Assembly (NCBI GenBank): GCA_963732375.1
Contig: CAVSZE010000003.1
Coordinates: forward strand, 496,001-560,000
Direction of reading: 5' to 3'
Source of the DNA: RPQJ01 sp963732375
Lineage (GTDB): Bacteria > Pseudomonadota > Gammaproteobacteria > Steroidobacterales > Steroidobacteraceae
Length of the DNA stretch: 64,000 bases
Part shown: piece by piece, positions 61,627 to 64,000 of the stretch
How positions within the stretch are numbered: position 1 is the stretch's first letter
Layout: every line of letters begins with the position of its first letter
The notes under the pieces: generated by a model
Database searches by the model: none
What the model saw: only the letters and a program-made list of their open reading frames with translations
Told to the model about the DNA's origin: nothing
Made by a program: the position numbers and the translations under genes

Positions 61627-62159
61627 TTCTCCCTCAGCCGGGGCATCAACTCTACGAGATTGCATGGTCGCGTGCGGGCGTCGAGTTGCGCCGCGATCAG
61701 CTCGTCCCAGGCCGTGGCACAGGCGCCGGACGAGCCGGGCACGCAGAACACATAGGTCGCGTTGGCTACTCCGGCCAGCGCGCGCGACTGCAGCGTCGAT
61801 GTCTTGATGTCGGCATAGGAAATCGAGCGGAACATCTCGCCGAAGCCGTCGAGCACCTTGTCGAGCAGCGGACGCACGGCCTCGGGCGTGCCATCGCGCC
61901 CGGTCACGCCGGTGCCGCCAGTGGTAACGACCGCGTTGACCTCCGGGTCGGCAATCCAGCGTGAGACCGCCGCGCGGATCTGGTAGATGTCATCGGGGAC
62001 GATCAGCTTTTCCGCGAGCCTGTGCCCGGCACCGGTCAGGCGCTCGACCAGCAGCCGCCCAGACTTGTCGGACTGCTCGTCGCGAGAGTCGGACACGGTG
62101 AGTACCGCGATGCCGATCGGCAGGAACTCCCGTTCCCCGCCTCCATGTGCATAGGACAT
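61623..62159 (-). CDS. moaB: molybdenum cofactor biosynthesis protein MoaB
   Basis: This 178-residue protein has the MoaB/MogA fold with the molybdopterin-binding stretch VTTGGTGVTGRDGTPEAV and, later, VFCVPGSSGACATAW. MoaB-like proteins adenylate molybdopterin before metal insertion by MoeA, whose gene is directly upstream in the operon. ATG 62159 starts the conserved sequence after a 31-base gap from the moeA stop. Confidence 0.92.
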   Translation of the reverse strand: MSYAHGGGEREFLPIGIAVLTVSDSRDEQSDKSGRLLVERLTGAGHRLAEKLIVPDDIYQIRAAVSRWIADPEVNAVVTTGGTGVTGRDGTPEAVRPLLDKVLDGFGEMFRSISYADIKTSTLQSRALAGVANATYVFCVPGSSGACATAWDELIAAQLDARTRPCNLVELMPRLREK

Positions 62160-62190
62160 GCGTTCGCTCCCGTCTGTCACTGGTGCCGGC

Positions 62191-63474
62191 TCACACGAGA
62201 CCGGCAAATGGTTGCACCTCGACCTCGGTGCCCGGTTCCACGTCGCCCTGCTCGAGCTGCAGGATGATGAAGCAATTGGCCTCGCTCATCGAGCGCAGCA
62301 CGCCCGCACCCTGGTGTCCGCTGCTGCGAACCGCATACGTGCCCGACGGCCGACGCACGAGGTGGCCGCGCTGGAATTCGAGCCGGCCCGGTTTCTTGCG
62401 GAGTCGCGTCTCGCACTCGGCGCGCAGCAGGATCGGCGGATCATCGTCCACCGCGCCCATCAGCGCACGCAGCGCTGGCTGCACCAGCTGGTAGAACGTC
62501 ACCATCACCGACACCGGGTTGCCCGGCAGGCCGAAGAAATGCGCCTTGCCGAAGCGGCCGAATGCGATCGGCTTGCCCGGCTTCATCGCCACCTTCCAGA
62601 ACCCGACCTGTCCGTGTCGCTCCAGCGTCTCCGTCACGTAGTCAGCCTCGCCGACCGACACGCCACCGGTCGTAACGATCGCGTCGGCCGATTCGGCGGC
62701 GGACTGGAACGCACGCAGCGTGTCTTCGCGGGTGTCCTTCACGACGCCGAGGTCTACCACCTCGACCCCGAGCCGCGTGAGCATGCCGCGCAGGCTGTAG
62801 CGATTGCTGTCGTAGATCTGGCCGGGCCCGAGCTCGTCGCCGATCGGCCTCAGTTCGTCGCCCGTGGAAAAGATCGCGACACGCGGGCGGCGTAGCACCG
62901 TGACCTGCCCGACCCCCAGCGACGCCAGCAGGCCGAGCTGCGCCGGTCGCAGCAAGGTGCCGGGCTCGAGCGCGAGTTCGCCACGACGGATGTCCTCGCC
63001 AACGGGTCGAACGTTCTGACCCACATGGTGACCGGCCTCGATCACGGCTCGATCGCCGTCCAGGCGAACGTGCTCCTGCATAACGACCGTGTCCGTGCCC
63101 TCCGGCACCGTCGCGCCGGTCATGATGCGCACGCACTGGCCGCCGTGGACCGCGCCGTCGTAAGGCCGTCCCGCCCAGGAGGTGCCCACGATTTCGAAGG
63201 CCGCCTCACCGGAACGCGGCAGGTCCGCACCTGCAAGCGCGTAACCGTCCATCGCGGAGTTGCGGTGCGACGGCACGTCCACGCTGGAATGAACCTCGGT
63301 CGCCAGCACTCGCCCGAGCGAGGCATGGATGCCGACGGTCTCCTGGTCGGCAACCGGCACGATGTCGGCGACGATTCGCGCCCTCGCCTCGTCGAGCCGC
63401 AGCGGCTTTTTCCCATGACCGGGCGTATCGCAGGGATCGACGCCGGCCGGCAGTGGGTCGTGAACCTTCCTCAT
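62191..63474 (-). CDS. moeA: molybdopterin molybdotransferase MoeA
   Basis: This 427-residue protein has the MoeA blocks VPSHRNSAMDGYAL, VRIMTGATVPEGTDTVV, FSTGDELRPIGD, IVTTGGVSVGEADYV and FFGLPGNPVSVMV. It inserts molybdate into adenylated molybdopterin. ATG 63474 is the natural start; the longer frame to 63501 adds little. The gene follows mobA by 39 bases and precedes moaB, so cofactor insertion and nucleotide attachment are encoded together. Confidence 0.94.
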   Translation of the reverse strand: MRKVHDPLPAGVDPCDTPGHGKKPLRLDEARARIVADIVPVADQETVGIHASLGRVLATEVHSSVDVPSHRNSAMDGYALAGADLPRSGEAAFEIVGTSWAGRPYDGAVHGGQCVRIMTGATVPEGTDTVVMQEHVRLDGDRAVIEAGHHVGQNVRPVGEDIRRGELALEPGTLLRPAQLGLLASLGVGQVTVLRRPRVAIFSTGDELRPIGDELGPGQIYDSNRYSLRGMLTRLGVEVVDLGVVKDTREDTLRAFQSAAESADAIVTTGGVSVGEADYVTETLERHGQVGFWKVAMKPGKPIAFGRFGKAHFFGLPGNPVSVMVTFYQLVQPALRALMGAVDDDPPILLRAECETRLRKKPGRLEFQRGHLVRRPSGTYAVRSSGHQGAGVLRSMSEANCFIILQLEQGDVEPGTEVEVQPFAGLV

Positions 63475-63513
63475 CGGTGCGTCCGTACGTGCATTGCGCA
63501 ATGCTACCGAGCG

Positions 63514-64000
63514 CTACCCACGCGTGGAAAGCAATTGCGCTTCGAGTCGCTGGCGTTCGTCCGGGTCGTTCACGTTGACAAACGTGTCCGGCATGTCGCC
63601 GAGGTTAGCCTCGGCGAGGCGCAGCTGCCCGAACCAGGTGTCGATCTTGCGACCGCCGGCGGCGAGATAGGACTCGAGGCTCGACGCCACTCCCGCGCGC
63701 AGCAGCAGGAACACGGGCTGCTGTCGCCGCCCGTCCGTCGCCACTGCGACGTCCGCATGCGCATCGAGGCAGGCGTCGTGCATCCGGCGAGCGAGATCGG
63801 GCGCTACCAAAGGCGCGTCGCAGGGCACGGTCAGCAGGAATTCCGTCTGCAGGCTCCGCAGGCCAGCGAGCACGCCCGCCAGCGGACCGAGGTAGCCGTC
63901 GAGCGTATCGGGGATCACCGGGTGGCCGAAGGCCGCATAGCGATCGAGATTCCGGTTCGCATTGATCAGTACCGGACCCACCTGCGGTCGCAGCGCGTCG
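63514..64000 (-). CDS. mobA: molybdenum cofactor guanylyltransferase MobA, C-terminal part
   Basis: The frame runs off the right edge (its 5' end is beyond 64000). The visible 161 or so residues include GPLAGVLAGLRS and VPCDAPLVAPDLA, typical of MobA. They also have QPVFLLLRAGV and the C-terminal FVNVNDPDERQRLEAQ. MobA adds GMP to Mo-molybdopterin, giving the bis-MGD form that the formate dehydrogenase alpha subunit needs. The N-terminal GTP-binding loop lies outside the window. Confidence 0.9.
   Translation of the reverse strand, partial: DALRPQVGPVLINANRNLDRYAAFGHPVIPDTLDGYLGPLAGVLAGLRSLQTEFLLTVPCDAPLVAPDLARRMHDACLDAHADVAVATDGRRQQPVFLLLRAGVASSLESYLAAGGRKIDTWFGQLRLAEANLGDMPDTFVNVNDPDERQRLEAQLLSTRG

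Noticed and set aside
1..64000. transposons, prophage, CRISPR, tRNA or rRNA
   Set aside because: No transposase, integrase, direct-repeat array or tRNA-like cloverleaf was found by reading.

Overview
The window is GC-rich and densely packed, with short gaps, many start/stop overlaps and no tRNA, rRNA, CRISPR array or insertion sequence that I can see. The gene families point to an environmental gammaproteobacterium. They include an aryl-polyene/xanthomonadin-type pigment cluster, a TRAP carboxylate transporter, NAD-linked formate dehydrogenase, a sulfatase, MipA/OmpV and a wax-ester synthase-like enzyme. The taxonomic placement is inference from gene families only.

Bases 1-17656 are an aryl-polyene (APE) type II polyketide locus. 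The plus strand starts with the end of an MMPL exporter and a hotdog dehydratase-like gene. Two minus-strand operons follow. The first runs 14668 to 8102: acyltransferase, ACP, ApeI-like dehydratase, glycosyltransferase, thioesterase, ApeP-like dehydratase, ketoreductase, ketosynthase and AMP ligase, most of them coupled by 4-8 nt overlaps. The second runs 6948 to 1795: ACP, ketosynthase, chain-length factor, a flavin-dependent halogenase-like oxidoreductase and a cation/proton antiporter. Between them on the plus strand is a chorismatase that should supply a hydroxybenzoate starter. A plus-strand operon (14777-17656) adds a phosphopantetheinyl transferase, a COG4648-like membrane protein and a B12-type radical SAM enzyme. 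The chorismatase and halogenase-like gene make the locus resemble xanthomonadin loci more than the E. coli-type APE cluster.

Bases 17.7-38.4 kb hold envelope and metabolic genes. They include MipA/OmpV, a polysaccharide deacetylase with a methyltransferase, a SulP transporter, a TIR-TolB-TPR protein and a sarcosine/N-methyltryptophan oxidase. A thioredoxin-like protein and arylsulfatase, a lipoprotein hydrolase and alcohol dehydrogenase, a phospholipase-D lipoprotein, a WS/DGAT acyltransferase and an LssY_C lipoprotein follow. The stretch ends with two divergent paralogous secreted proteins and an L,D-transpeptidase that lacks a normal N-terminus. Bases 38.4-53.6 kb hold a TRAP transporter, a cyclic-nucleotide phosphodiesterase-like enzyme, a potassium channel with a partner membrane protein, PbpG, two c-di-GMP enzymes, a two-component system and a four-repeat DUF4397 lipoprotein.

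Bases 53717-64000 form one long minus-strand operon, transcribed from beyond the right edge: mobA, moeA, moaB, an Asp-box repeat protein, yqeC, moaD, rhodanese-moeB, a fused FdsG-FdsB and fdsA. It joins molybdenum cofactor assembly to the cytosolic NAD-dependent formate dehydrogenase that uses the cofactor.
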